From assembly GCA_002794785.1 (NCBI GenBank), contig NBBA01000022.1, positions 372,001 to 436,000 of the forward strand: a DNA stretch of 64,000 nucleotides, read 5' to 3'. Position 1 is the first letter of the stretch. Each line of letters starts with the position of its first letter. The position numbers and the translations under genes were made by a program. This DNA comes from Coniferiporia sulphurascens (Eukaryota > Basidiomycota > Agaricomycetes > Hymenochaetales > Hymenochaetaceae). This document shows positions 40,901 through 53,702 of the stretch, in pieces. The notes beneath the pieces are model-generated. The model saw only the letters and a list, made by a program, of their open reading frames with translations, had not been told where the DNA came from and ran no database searches.

Positions 40901-42484
40901 CCGGTATACGTTATGTAGTCGACTGTGGGAGAGCTAAAGAGGTGGGTTATTCCCTAAAAAATGAAGAAGGTCTGCTAATACCTTGCTTAGCGGTGCTATG
41001 ACGTCGCAACTGGTGTCCAATCTTTCCGCGTAAATTGGATATCCAAAGCTTCTGCCGAGCAGCGAGCTGGTCGTGCAGGACGTACGGGTCCAGGGCATTG
41101 TTACCGCCTTTACTCATCTGCGCTCTTTGAACATCATTTCGACAAGTTTGCGCAACCAGAGATCCTGAAAATGCCGATTGAAGGCGTTGTGCTCCAGATG
41201 AAAAGCATGCATATTGATACCGTAACAAACTTCCCATTTCCGACACCACCGGACCGAGCGCGTCTGCGCAAAGCGGAGGAATTGCTTACGCACCTTGGTG
41301 CTCTTACCACCCTTCCACGCACAATGTCATCCCCTACGGATGGTCCAATCACAGAGCTCGGTCGGGCTATGGCGCTCTTCCCGCTGTCACCCCGGTTTGC
41401 AAAGATGCTTGTAAGCGGACGGCAACACAAGTGTATGCCTTATGTGATCGTCATTGTTGCCGCGCTGTCAGTTGGCGATCCCTTTCTCCATGAGGAAGCG
41501 CTACAATCGGAAGATGGTCCTCACGGTGAAGAGGATGAAGAACTTTCTCTTGTAAGGAGCGAAGATGTGAAGGCAAAGGAGCTCAATAAATTCCGCCGGC
41601 GGGCTTTCTTTAAATCGCAGGAGGTAATACGAATTTCAGTACTCGTTGGAATCGTACTGATATATTTTTAGACTCATGCTAAGCTTGGTAAAGGACTAAG
41701 TGATGTCTTCCGCATCCTCTCAGTTGTGGGGGCGTATGAGTTCACTGGTGGAGGACAGCAGTTCCGTCGCGACCACTTTGTGCGACCGAAGGTAAGGCGT
41801 TTTTTGTTCTCGTATTGTGAAATACTCTCATGCAACTTGTTTGGATCAGGCCATGGAAGAAATCCATAAATTACGTGGGCAGATCAGCAATATTGTTTCC
41901 ACAAATTTTCCGGGCTTTGATGCGGGTTTCGTGAAGAACTTGAAACCTCCTACAGACCTCCAGGTACGGGTTCCCATGGAGAGCTGTCTCTGAAATGAGA
42001 GCTAACACGTTAAGTAGATTAAAGTGCTGAGACAGCTTCTTTGCTCCGCGTTCATTGATCAAATTGCGGTCCGAAAGGACCTCGTCCAGAACACGGCAAT
42101 GTCGGGTAATAAATACGCTTCTACTCGCGGCGTACCCTATCGCGCTCTTGGGATCAACGAGGATGTCTTCGTCCACCCGGGGTCGGTGCTTTACGGCAAG
42201 GCCCCCCCTGATTTTATCATGTTTCAGGAGGCGATACATTCAAGCCAGTTGTGGCTGAAGAGTATGTTTATTTAATACATTCAGGAAAGTCACCATAATT
42301 ACTGATTGTGTTTGTAACAGCTTTGACTGTTGTCAATCCTGCATGGCTTTCCGCTCTTGGAAGGGGCTCGATGTGCACATTTAGCAAACCTGCGAAAAAT
42401 AGCTCAGGAGAACTAATGGTCATCCCCCATTTTGGACCTGAAAGATGGGAACTTCCGGCTATTGGGGCAGACGCAGTTGCATGA
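37959..42484 (+). CDS. ECM16: DEAH-box RNA helicase of small-subunit processome (DHR1/DHX37)
   Basis: Nucleolar helicase that releases U3 snoRNA from pre-rRNA during 40S ribosome assembly. The start ATG 37959 gives [20 protein letters not shown], matching the arginine-rich start of fungal orthologues. A long acidic Ser/Glu-rich region follows (from about 38570 to 39130). Motifs: [20 protein letters not shown] (I), [19 protein letters not shown] (Ia), [19 protein letters not shown] (II), [12 protein letters not shown] (III), [20 protein letters not shown] (IV), [20 protein letters not shown] (V) and [19 protein letters not shown] (VI). An acidic insert between motifs IV and V and the C-terminal HA2/OB region ([31 protein letters not shown]) are also present. 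About 13 exons. The stop is TGA at 42482-42484. Convergent with SEN1. Confidence 0.93.
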
Positions 42485-42672
42485 TATTAGACCGCATGAT
42501 TTTGCTGGTGTGTAGATGTGATATGACTGAGGCGGAGCAAACTAATAGTACAAAGACCGTGAAAATTCTAGTGCTACATTGTCATGCTTCTATGATCCAG
42601 TAATGCGATAAGATAGAACGGAGAATATGAAACTCTAGTATCGCCGTGAGGCTATGAGCATGGCATCGGTGG

Positions 42673-45600
42673 TTATCGCTTTATAAATAGATTGCTCCTG
42701 TCCTTTTTGCGCTTGCGCAAGGCATCTAGTGCCCTTTGCGCAGCCATTCGTTCGACTTCGCTCTCCTGTTTAATGTTTGCGGGAGGACGCTGTTCCTGTG
42801 CAGGAGGCGTATGCTGCCTCTGGTTGACTGATGAATTTATTCCACTGCCGGAGGGCTGTACGCCACCGTCTCTCTCGTTTGGCGGCGGACGATGTTCATG
42901 GTCTTCATCATATGCTCGTTTCTGTCCAATGAGCGACGTTGAGGGTTGTTCCGAAGATGCAGAGGAACTAGCACCGCTGATTGTATTCGCCTGGACTTTC
43001 ACCTTTACGCCTTTCGGCAGTCTGCGGGATGCCGGCGTCTTGGCCAACTTCGGAGAGAAAAGCTCCAGACCATCCACCGCCGCTCCTTGTCCTGCGATGG
43101 AGACTGGCGTAGTTCGGGGAACATCTCGTTCCTTTTGGGCTCCGATATTAGGAATATTGGTATTCCTAGTAAAATAGGAGGTGTCGCTCTGTAAGAATTA
43201 TCAGCGCACAGCATACCAATACGCTGATCCACAAGACCCACGAGTTCAACGAAGCAAGATCGAGATTGAGCATCAATTACGATGCCTTTCCAAGTTTCAT
43301 TACTTCGTTCTAAGGTGGGCCCGTGCCCTACTATAAAGAGTGACGATCTTGATCGGGTAATAGCGACATTCATACGTCGTACATCTGGGAAGAGCATTAA
43401 CAAAATGGTATGACAAAGTCAATAAGTCCAGGTAAAGTTACCAGCCAAGAACCCAACCGTTTGAAGCGATGGGCCTGCTCGCACACAAGACAAGATAATG
43501 ATATCTTTCTCTTGACCCTGAAATCCATCCACCGTATTGAAGTCAATTTTCCCCGTGATTTCAGGCCCGAATCGCTGCTGAAAGACTCGACGGAGCTCGT
43601 AGACTTGCGCGCGGTACATGGAAACAATTCCAATCCGATAATCGAAGTCTATCGAAGAAAATTGCTTCCGTATTCGATCGTAAATTGCCGCAATTATTTT
43701 ACATTCCTCCCGATTGAGGAGGGAATGTCCAATGCGACCGGGCTCCTCTCTGCCTTGTGTTGCGCTGAAGAACTTGTAAACCCCAAAGCGTGGCTCGGCG
43801 TGCCACGGTTGTGCAGTTTTTTCAGCCATGCCAGGACCATCTTGTAGTCGGCCATCGTAGAAAAGTCTACTAGGGAGGCGACTTATTTCCGGATGCATAC
43901 GATACTGAATGCTGGAAGGTACATTAGGACAGTTCGGTAAAATTTAAATAAAAAAACGTCCCCACGCACCTCAATAGATGCACCGCGCTGGGCCGCTGCT
44001 TTTGCATCCGAACAAACAGCGACTGGTCATAGCCCCACTTCGATGCCTCCGAGGAGAGGACAGTAGGTGGCAATTGCTGAGGATCTGCAAAACCTCATTA
44101 TTATTTACCGTGCTGTTCTACAAAAGGGAAGAACATACCCCCAACCATGATGCATTGTGTGCAACGGTACTTCAAAGGTATCAACGAGCTTAGTTCAATA
44201 GCTTGAGCAGCCTCATCAATAACGACCATTGAAAAATCGAACTGTTCCAGTTGCTCGTGCCCGGCGCCAGATAACGTGCTGCAGATGACATCCGCCTCAG
44301 CTAGTATTTCATACCGATACCTACGTCGTATTGCATCGAAAGAACGATTCTGAGATTTTTGCTGATCCTTTAATCGATCGAGGCGCTGCGAAAGAGCAAT
44401 TCTCTTGGCGTTTAAGCCTTTGATTTCCTCCTCTAAAGAGAGGGTTCGTGACGCGTTGTTAGTCGTGTTTTGGAGTTCTTCGCTTTTTTTCTGCCTAAGC
44501 TCCTTCACAGAGTCGATTTCTTTCCGAAGAGCAACAGCTTCAATCCCCGCATCTTCCAAACCCTTATTGACGTCTGCGCCAAGTTTTTGTGCCACCAGGA
44601 AATCGAGTGATATTTTCTTAGCACTGACGTTGATTTGCGCGTCAGCACCAACCCGGACCACCTTCGGCGTCAACTTCTGGCCATTTGAACTACGAACCCC
44701 TTTAATTAGACGCTTGGCGACTTCGTCAATAGCGGCATTACTTGGAGCACAAAGTAAAATCTTTTGAACCGGAGGTTGTTGGACAGGTTCTGCTTTTTTT
44801 CCAGCGACGACAGGCGTCGGCGCGTTCTTGCGGCCAGACAAGAATACGCCAACCAGTCCGCATATCGTCCATGTTTTACCTGTACCCGGCGGTCTAGCTC
44901 ACTTTTAATACTTTCTATGGTTGATATATAGTCACGAAACTCACCCTTGGATTAATGAGAAGCCGTTTGTTCTCACAGAGGATATTATCGCCTTCGCCTG
45001 CGGCTCATTAACTTGATACACTTTCATTGTCCGCTGAATATCTTCGGAGTTGGGGACCACAGGGTCGGAAAGTTTGGGCTTCAGTATAATACTCGCCATA
45101 TCGTAATACGGAAGTGCCATTAGAGCCGCAAACTCTCTGTGCAGCGTACTCAAGCTGGAATATATATATATGTATCAAGCTTTCCAACTTTGCCCATTTG
45201 GGACTTACCTAAATACCGTGTTCAGGCGCCAAATTGAGTTTATTATGAGACCTGGGTCATTAGCGAATGCCTTCGTGCAGCACCTTAATCCGACCTGGAC
45301 TCCAAGGGAAGTGCTTCTGTAAAGCGATACCTTGGCCATTATACTCCTCTTTTCGGTACTGTGTCTTAATAGAACTATGTCTATGTCCGGTGTAAGGCGC
45401 CAATCTATCTTCGTTGGCCGTGTCATCAGCGTATCCAGATCCAACCAGTCATCCACGAATTGCCGGGACACTATTTTGCACTCGTATACCTCAGGCGTCT
45501 CTTCCTTGGACTTGACAATCTGGGACCAACATTCAAGCTTGAGCAGGGGCTCGAACATTCGCAAATACTCCTGGTGATCTCTAAAATGATCTGGTATGCG

Positions 45601-48600
45601 AACAAGTTTTGGCTTTTCACCCGCAGTAGGCGGCTCGGGACCATCATGGTCATAATTCCATGATAAAATCGTACGATGAAGGGGGGTAATATCAGGCTTG
45701 AGGCGCATGGCATTGCGACGTGCATCTTCATACTTCCGCATTCGTTCCTGCGCAGCATTACGAGCATTTATCATTGGATCCTCGATAAGCCTAATCTGTC
45801 GACGTTCCGTAGGCTGCTTAACCCTTTTTGTGGTTCCCTGCTGCTTTTTCTGGTAATTTATTAAGGCAGCTAGTCCACGGCCGTCCTCGTCCTCGTCTGA
45901 TTCGTTACTCGACGAAGACTCCGCAGAGGTTGTGCGACTCGGTGGACGAGACGAATGTGAACCCTCGAATTTCGGTCCACGTGCTACATCTCGCTTGGCC
46001 GAAGTAGAAGCAACTGGCTGCAGCACTGGCTTCTGCTGGACTCTTGGGATTTTCTTAATGGTGGAACCCGCAGACGAGGTCTTGAAAGGAAACTGCAGTT
46101 TTGTTTGTTTAGTGCTCTTCACTTCCTCTCTAGACAAATGACGGCGGGACCCCTCCCCAGCCTTCGGCTTGACAAACGCCTCGACATCGACGACTTCTGG
46201 AGAAGAATCTCTTTCTTTTCCCTTGCGCTTTCTGCTTACGGCGATGATCTCCACTTCGTCATCCTCGTCGAATTCCGCAACGGCCAGTTCCAGCTCTGAT
46301 AAACTCGCCTGATTGAGGAAGGACACGCGCTTATCGTCCCGGGAAACCTTGCTAGCATCGATAAACTTGTTTAACTTGGCGAGAGCCTCCGTAGAAGGCT
46401 TTACGTCTGTTTCGCGGAAGCATTGAAATAATGACTTTAGGAGGGCAAAGGACTGATATAAAAGTTCCATATCCGTCAAACGTAACCACGCTTGCAGTTC
46501 CAAGAGCACGTCTTGCAGATCCCCGACCATTGTCTTTCCGAAGGAAGTCGTTTTACGAGGCGAGGCCATTACATCCCTCGATATGTCCGATGTAGCTGCT
46601 TCAAAGGCCTTGCGACGGTCAAGAAGGTCGCGCGCGAAAATTAACGCGTCCCGCATCCATTCCAACATAACCTTGTTATCAAAGTAAACGGCCCATCTAG
46701 GAGTGCGCCTGAAAATAACAGCAATAGACTTCGTCATAGCTTTCCAAAGTTTGGGCAGTTCCTTCTTCAGGGAAAATGCATCAGTCGTGTTTTTCTTCAC
46801 GTACGCCGCGTCTCTCAGGAGGCCGTCAGGAGAATTTCCTAATACTTCAATGACATCTGTCATACAGCGAACGAGAGCCTTTGAAACGCTACAGGCCTCA
46901 GTGACTTTCAGCGCATATGTATTAAAGTTTGACACATAGTCGTAGAGACCTTGGAAACATGATTCAGGTACTGCCTTGAGAAGTTCCCGAAAGCAATCGG
47001 CTCGAACATCAACATCGTATGCCTGGCCTATTAATGTTTGCGCAGCGGTGTTCAAGTCTTCAACTGGAGAAAGCATCATAAAAATGAGATGCTTGGCAAC
47101 ATCAGTTTGCCGTAGCGTATCCAAAAAATCCTGCGAAGAGGCATGATTCGTGTATCTCGTGACGGAGTCTACGAGCCCATCGCGAATAGTCGTTAATGCA
47201 TGATTAACTGCATCCACAGCTGTATCTACAGCTTTCAAGAGCTCCTTGGGTGGATTGCCACCCTTTCCATCGAAATGCTTCCAAATTCCTCGAGATATGG
47301 CTCTTTTTGAAAGCTTATCTAGTTTCGCTGATCTCGCAGCGAGTGCAAGGAGCATGATTGTCTTTTCTGTATTCTTGCCGGAAGCATTTTGATAGACCTT
47401 CTGCCACAGCTGCTGACGAATGGGGGAAAAGAGCTTCCCGACTTCCTCATTCTCGATTGTGGGTTCCATCACCGAGAGGTTGATCATCGTATTCGCCAGG
47501 TTATCGATATCGGAAGTTAAAACAAGCCGTAATAAAGACAATGTAGCTTGGCGAGCTGGAGCCCATTGAGGCTGATCGTATTCCGGGGATGAGGATATGG
47601 TCGCGATAAGATCGGAGTGTATGTCAAGTACGTTCATCACAGCTTGGTACGACGGAGCATTCTTCAGTTTCGTAGCCTTTGTCACAGCTGCAGATAAAAC
47701 CTTACCGTAGACATTAGTGATATACCGTATAAAGCAATGATGTCAATCACCTGTGTGGCGACACTCATGATAAGCGGACGCTTCTCTTCAAATCGTTCGT
47801 GTTGCAGTTCGTCGTACATGAAAGCCGCAAACTTTGCTATAATATCTCCAAAAATCTGCATATCCCAGACGCTCCTGAGATACTCGGAAAACATGAACAA
47901 GAACCAAGGATTCTCTTTCCGGGCGTCGAATTCGAGTATTAAGGATACATAGCTCGGATTGTCTTTTATTGAGTCGAACACAACCTGGGGATAACCAGCG
48001 CTCTCGCCATTCCAGAGTTTACTGCTGATTTTCTTCAGAATGTGCAGCATACAACGAAGAACCTCTCGGAAGTCTTAAATTAGAATTTCAAATTCAGTTC
48101 GGTTGCTTGGCCAGTAAGAACAAAACTAACGTACGTTTGTCGTTATCGTGCAAGTGACCGATAACTATACGATGGACTCCCGTGGCCATGATAGTTTCTC
48201 CCGGAAGGAGATGTAACAATGAAGCGAAACCTGCCCAGTGGTCGCCCTGTGACTGGGAAAAGGGAAAAATAGACGCTAGTTCCGTTGAGAGGGGGGCCGA
48301 CTTCTGCGAACCGAACTTGCTCAGGTCATTTTCTGCAGTAATCCTCCTCGTCACGACCTGCAGTGCGATGTCGAGGTTGCTATTGGGTATTTGGTCCAGA
48401 GAAATCGCCTTCGCTTTCGCCGTGTGTTCTAAGGCCCAATCCCGAATTTCCTTGTCCTCGTGTAAAACGAGGAGAAAGTAGCCCGGGGGAGGTGGGTCCA
48501 TAGGCCAATCAATTGCTCGGGGGAGGATCGGTTTTGAAGCAATAAGTCGCAGTATGAAAGGATCTTTGAACGAAGCAAGTTTAGATAGCATGTGGTGAAC

Positions 48601-49149
48601 CAATGGCGATGGAGCGTCGGCAAGGCTCTTGCCAGATTCCGGCGTAATGTCACTTGCCCTCAATGCTTCAACGATGGTTTGAACTTCAAATTTTTCAAAA
48701 GCAGTCCAGAACCTAGATACCGTATTCTCAGGGAAGGCACCAAAGTAACTTGGGAAAACAAGTTTAAGAAGGCTGATGGCCCAAAAGTTTCGCTGGACTA
48801 TTATCACTCACGTAGTCCTGGATGTGGTCTTCGCTTCATCCATACCTTTAACGCAATTTGCACATCCGTGCCACACCTTCGTTATTCGAGTCCTCCATTC
48901 CACCACCCTTTCGTTGCTGTAAGCAAACAGGCGTAACAAGAAGACAGCGAGCTCCTTCGTAAGCACATCCGCCTGTGGACAGAACCAATGAAATACGCCG
49001 TTCTTGTCAGCCTTCACGCGCATAAGACGCCAGTGTAGCGGTATCATGTCGCTGTCCCGCGTTCCTTGCGTGTCCACGGGGGAATCGCGAAGCTGCTTGA
49101 GTTTTCGCTCGACTTCATGCTTAGATGCCCCTGCAGGCTCTGTTGGCAT
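42673..49149 (-). CDS. SEN1: RNA/DNA helicase SEN1/senataxin
   Basis: Superfamily 1B helicase that terminates noncoding transcription and resolves R-loops. The start ATG 49147-49149 gives MPTEPAGASKHEVERKLKQL. A large helical SEN1_N domain covers the first half, including a single 2.5 kb exon at 45205-47685. The helicase core shows VNEPQAKAIISSVRTNGFSL (Q motif), GPPGTGKTWTICGL (Walker A, split by an intron), ILLCAPSNAAIDEVAKRLIK (Ia), FSMVVIDEAAQAIE (II), SIQYRMHPEISRLPSRLFYD (IV), GKIDFNTVDGFQGQEKDIII (V) and MNVAITRSRSSLFIVGHGPT (VI). A predicted coiled coil lies in the 1B insert (ELRQKKSEELQ...LNAKRIALSQRLDRLK). A basic disordered C-terminus ends RKRKKDRSNLFIKR-stop. Roughly 1,900 residues. 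Confidence 0.93.
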
Positions 49150-49341
49150 CCCAATATGTCAGCGATGCTAAAAAGGTGCAAGCAGCTCCTTAGAGGCGGG
49201 AAGATGAGGAGGCGCAAATCGTGGTCGCAGTCAAGGTTTACTGCGATCCGGAGTCGCGTCGTGCCCTCGAGCCACTTTTCGGAATAATATATATCAATAA
49301 TAAATGCAACACGACAGGGCATACTCTTGATTCCACTCCTC
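49150..49341. promoter_or_regulatory. bidirectional promoter of SEN1 and translin
   Basis: Only 192 bp separate the two divergent start codons, so the promoters and 5' leaders overlap or are shared. TATATATC near 49287 is AT-rich but I cannot call a TATA box with confidence. Confidence 0.5.
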
Positions 49342-50371
49342 ATGGACCCAACTGAACTAGAACGTCTCAATGTCCTCCTGGACCATGACATTGAAATGCG
49401 AGAAGTGTGTTACATCTATTTATTGCTTAAAAAAATAAGTGCGTAGCCTGACGGAGCCGGGGCCATGATCGCGTCAGAAAATCAAGGAAAGTGTCTACGA
49501 TTTCGAGAAGAAGACGCGCTCGGTCGCGGGTGCATTAAGCAAGATACATGCTACTCCCTCGGAAGGCAGTTACGTGCGAAGGCATGATTATTTAACTCAC
49601 ATCTAACGCGTCGTAGTTCCCGCACTACTGGACGGCGTTCGTCCGATGTTGAAGGACTGTTCCGAGTCCATCGGCACCATAGCGGACCTTATCCCGGAAA
49701 ACGAATACTGGCGCTGGTCAAACATGTGGACAAGCAGCCTACGCTCAGCTGTTTTTGCGGCCGTCTTAGTTGAGTATCTGGATAGCGGAAACCTGCTTTC
49801 TCAAACAGGTGTTGCGTGTGTACTTCGGCGTAAGTGTATTAAAATTGGATTCTTGTCCGAATTTCTACTAACGTGCCTCAAGTCGAAGAGGAAAACACGA
49901 AGTTATTTCTACAAGCCGAAGACTATCTGCACGGTCTGATAAGTATGGTGAATGAACTGGTACGAATATTGTTTAGTCCGGGAACGACGTACGTTGATTA
50001 CATATCTCCGCAGTCACGCTGGGCAGTGAACGCAGTTACACTGGGGGATTTTGAGCGGCCCATTCGCATCAGTATTTTTGTAAAAGATATTTTTGCTGGT
50101 TTCTCTCTGGTGAGTCATTTCCCTCAAAAATGCATTTTTTTCGCGGTTCATGGTCTTTATATACAGCTTAACCTTAAAAACGACTTGCTGCGGAGGCGAT
50201 TTGATAGCCTCAAATACGATATTAAGAAAATTGAAGAAGGTGAGTCTGGCGCTCCAAGCGAACAAAGTAAACCAGCCGAATAAATTCGTGTCTAATTCCG
50301 AATAACCAGTTGTATATGATGTATCCCTCCGATGTCTGGCCGACCCAAAGGGAATATCAGCCCCAGCATAA
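49342..50371 (+). CDS. translin
   Basis: Nucleic-acid-binding protein, partner of TRAX in the C3PO RNase complex. Exons join as MDPTELERLNVLLDHDIEMR, KIKESVYDFEKKTRSVAGAL, SKIHATPSEG, PALLDGVRPMLKDCSESIGT, IADLIPENEYWRWSNMWTSS, VFAAVLVEYLDSGNLLSQTG, EDYLHGLISMVNELSRWAVN, AVTLGDFERPIRISIFVKDI, AGFSLLNLKNDLLRRRFDSL, KYDIKKIEEVVYDVSLRCLA, then DPKGISAPA-stop. The C-terminal NLKND.LR..FD.LKYD.KKIE block is diagnostic. The junction around 49580 is uncertain between a GT and a GC donor. About 235 residues, normal for the family. No TRAX gene is in the window. Confidence 0.92.
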
Positions 50372-50679
50372 ACATAGCTGTAGACTTGCGAAATGACATG
50401 TTTGCCTGTATTACAATATTCTCGTGTATATACATACTACTGTATGACTTATCCGCGGCGCTCTCCGGGTCTGTGGCCTACGTTGGCCATAACAGGACTG
50501 GCGCGGAGTTTAAACTTGATTACGCGACAACGATCAACATGCATGGTCACTAAGCTTAAACGTTCACCGAAGTTGACCACGCCACTTCCTCCTGAATCTT
50601 TCTTGCTTGCCCACAGACAACTACATTCAAGGATTCCACCATCCAGCCGCCGATATCCTCTACAACTTTACAGAGCCAT

Positions 50680-52082
50680 ATGGATCGCCGCAGAGCGCTA
50701 ACACAACGACCAGCGTCCTCTGAAGGTATTTATCACATTTCTCTGTGATCAGACACTTCATTTTTCTCACGGGTCAACCGATGCGTTTGTTCTGACCTTG
50801 ATGTGCTCTGTGCCTTAATCGGGCAACTCGCCTTCTTATAAAGAACAGCACTGTTGGACGCTCGCGGCCTCGAAGCTCGCTACCTGCCGCGATACATATG
50901 ACAACCCTGTTACTCTCGAAGCCATGGCCCGTGTCAATCGCTCCATTTCCGCCTGGCCGGCAATGAGCGGTGAGAACGGAGAACCTTTGGAATCATTTGA
51001 AACCGTCAAAGCTACATATAAGAAACTGAGCTCCGGTCTCAATGAAATCAAGGATGCGGCCGAACTCGAAGCAAAGTATGACAAGGTTTACATATACTCT
51101 CACTGACAGTTATCTAACACTTCTCGTTGAAAGGGCCATTGAAGAAGCGCTCGAGTCACTTTCTGTCTTAATAGCAATTCGCAAGGCTCCAGAAAGTGCA
51201 CTAACTCAAGGTAGAGTATTTGGTAAAAGATTTGACATTACCTTCGGGATTCTAAATATGCATTAGACAAACGCAACAAACGTAACCGTGGCTCCTCCCC
51301 TTTATCAGCCCCGGCGACGCCCCTCCCGACACCAATTAACAAGATTACTCTCAACGTGAGATCAGACCGCGACCGCATCTCCGAAAGTCCGGTCGCACAG
51401 CCTCAGCAGCCGTTTAAGAACGACGCGAAAGCGCGACATAAATTTTACACGAAACAACTTCCTCTTCAAGAGGGAAGGAAGGTGGCTTTTCACCCACCGA
51501 GCACAGGAGGCGCTGAAGCCGACGAAAACACCTGGATATTGGCCGTCGTGAAGAGGTGTCTGAATCAAGAAAAGACCAGGTAAAAAATTTCCGTCAAACC
51601 GTATGACGCACGTTGAGGGTCTTTTAGGTATGAAGTCCAAGATCCAGAGCCTCAAGAAGATGGACAACCTGGACAGTACGCTCGTTCCGTCAACCGGATT
51701 GATCACTTGGCTAATCCGCTTCTTCTCCAACTAGACTTTATTCATCAAATTTGAAAACTATGATACCTCTTCCCGATCCTGACGCCCCTCCAACTGGCCC
51801 GTCTCATCCAAACGCATATCCTGTATTCGGTGCTGGATCTACAGTCATGGCACTCTACCCAGATACAAGTTGCTTCTACCGCGCGGAGGTCACAGAAGTA
51901 ATACCAGCCCCCCGCGAAGGCAGGGTAAGTGGCCAGGATAATAAAGGAATATACATTACTTAATTCGCTCTCCTATACAGTTACTTTCCGCAAAGCAAGC
52001 GTACCGTCTCCGCTTCGAAGATGATGATGATCAGATTCATACCGTTGCGGCTCAGTGGGTCGTTGAATGGCCTGGCTCGTAG
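50680..52082 (+). CDS. SGF29: SAGA-associated factor 29 (tandem Tudor)
   Basis: SAGA histone-acetyltransferase subunit that reads H3K4me3. The start MDRRRALTQRPASSE leads across the first intron to EQHCWTLAASKLATCRDTYD and ARVNRSISAWPAMSGENGEP. A helical region follows (ESFETVKATYKKLSSGLNEI). A linker (SPLSAPATPLPTPINKITLN) leads to the SGF29 C-terminal domain: EGRKVAFHPPSTGG, NTWILAVVKRCLNQEKTRYE, VQDPEP, MIPLPDPDA, GSTVMALYPDTSCFYRAEVT, YRLRFEDDDDQ and AAQWVVEWPGS-stop. These carry the aromatic and acidic residues of the double Tudor pocket. About seven exons. Ends 52082. Confidence 0.9.
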
Positions 52083-52575
52083 TATCTACCCTGTTCGTCT
52101 TAGGTCTCTCGGCTTATTTTGTATATTTACTGGCCTTGCTACATTTTTCTCATTTCTTGGCTTGTTGTATTTGTATCGCGCTGTAGTTTCTTTCATAGCT
52201 ATCCTTTTTGCATTAATGGCTACTTGTTGATTACGTAACGCCGGGTGCCTTGGTGGCGTGTACTTCCTCAAGGAATGTTCCGGATCATTCGGGACACTCA
52301 GACTTCCAAAAATGGACGGGGTGGCGTCTCTAGAATTGTCTCCTGGTCTCTGGCAGTATCTCGACCTGACATGCAACTGCTTTGGGCCTCCATTTGAGCT
52401 CTGCCAATATACTAGTTTATTCTGGTTCCTTCTAGCGAAATGTATCATTCTGTGCTGAATAGTATAAAAGGGAGCATACCGCACTCGCTTTCATCCAACA
52501 TTACTTTGAAACCAACACCCAGTACTCAAATCACTCCAAGCTACACAACTTAAACTCCCTTTCCAGCTAAAAATC
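52083..52575. other. intergenic: SGF29 3' flank and Hsp20 promoter
   Basis: Contains a GAATGTTCC heat-shock-element-like pair of 5-bp units at 52273-52281 and a TATAAAAG box at 52463-52470, 106 bp before the Hsp20 ATG. A 132-codon minus-strand frame (52086-52484) shows no known motif and is probably chance. Confidence 0.5.
52463..52470 (+). promoter_or_regulatory. TATA box of the Hsp20 gene
   Basis: TATAAAAG lies 106 bp upstream of the start codon at 52576 in a short leader rich in A, C and T. TATA boxes are typical of stress-induced fungal genes. Confidence 0.55.
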
Positions 52576-53270
52576 ATGTCTCTTACCCGCCACTTCCTTC
52601 ATGAACTTCGCCCGCTCTTCCGCATGCTTGACGAGCCCCTCGGACTGCAGCATCCCGCGTTCCGCAGCGTCCTCTCACGGCAGTCGGGATCGCCCTTCGC
52701 CCTTGGAGGCCCATTTTTCGGCAGCGGCTTTGTAAACGCTCCGGCTATTGACCTGTCTGAGGAGGCCAACGCATACATCGTCGAGGCAGAGCTCCCAGGC
52801 GTGAAAAAGGAGAGCATCGAGGTCCGCATAGGGGACAACGGGCGGAGCCTCACGATAGAGGGGCGGACGTTCACCCGCTCGGGTGCTCCCGCGTCCAAGC
52901 CCGAAGATAAATCCAACGAAGTCCCCGCCCCTACGTCCGATTCCTCTTCAACTAATGGTACGCCATTTGATTCCGCAAACCCCCGATAGTCCGGATATTG
53001 ACCTTACTCTGGATTACAGGTGAGCCACAGGCCGTTGCACAAGCGAGCAACGCTCCTACGGCGCTCTCCACGGAGCGTACTTTCTCCAGCTCCTCGTCAT
53101 TCTCACGTACAATCTGGCTTCCAAGTCGCGTCGACAGCTCGGACGTGTCTGCGAAGCTCGTAGACGGCATCTTGACTGTTCGCATACCGAAAGCAGAAGT
53201 TCAAGAGAGTACGAAAATCAATATTGAATGGGGCCTTCATTCTCCTACTTCCCTCCTTCTCACATCTTAA
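52576..53270 (+). CDS. small heat-shock protein (Hsp20/alpha-crystallin)
   Basis: ATP-independent chaperone. Two exons (52576-52957, 53020-53270) give 210 residues. The N-terminus is MSLTRHFLHELRPLFRMLDE. The alpha-crystallin domain begins APAIDLSEEANAYIVEAELP, with GVKKESIEVRIGDNGRSLTI and EGRTF. It is interrupted by a Ser/Ala/Pro-rich insert of about 50 residues, in which the intron falls, as is common in fungal Hsp20s. It resumes with FSRTIWLPSRVDSSDVSAKL and VDGILTVRIPKAE. After KINIE the frame runs on for WGLHSPTSLLLTS, longer than most members. A stress-inducible promoter is suggested by the upstream TATA box. Confidence 0.9.
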
Positions 53271-53702
53271 TACTCTCCGTGTACGTCTGTAAGGTATACT
53301 AAAGACTCTGCCGCCAACCACACGTCCGTTGTATCCACACAGTCATGTATTGCTATTAAAATCCCCTGATCCTTAATTACCCTTTCCATTGTTGAATAAT
53401 ACATTAATTCTACGAATTGAATAACAGCTGTGCGTGTGAAACTCTCCTTCAAGGTAACGCAAGGTGACATAACTTGTTAGATATGAAGTCAACAAATATA
53501 AGCTCCGATCGAGCAATCACATCAGTATTACAGACTGGTAGTACACGACCGTATATTGAACCTAAGTTCGCTAGAGATAGTTTGACAGATATTCCCCATC
53601 GTCGATAACGGCCCAAATCAATAACATGTTATGGAGAGTGGGGGATTGGTTATACAGACAAGAAAATCACAATCCAAGAAAATCCAAGCGTCTTCCCAAA
53701 AA
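53271..53702. other. intergenic between convergent genes
   Basis: The 3' flanks of the Hsp20 and dioxygenase genes. I see no gene, repeat or RNA here. Confidence 0.5.

Noticed and set aside
52086..52484. A 132-codon minus-strand frame between SGF29 and Hsp20
   Set aside because: It covers the Hsp20 promoter with its TATA box and has no domain or splice evidence.
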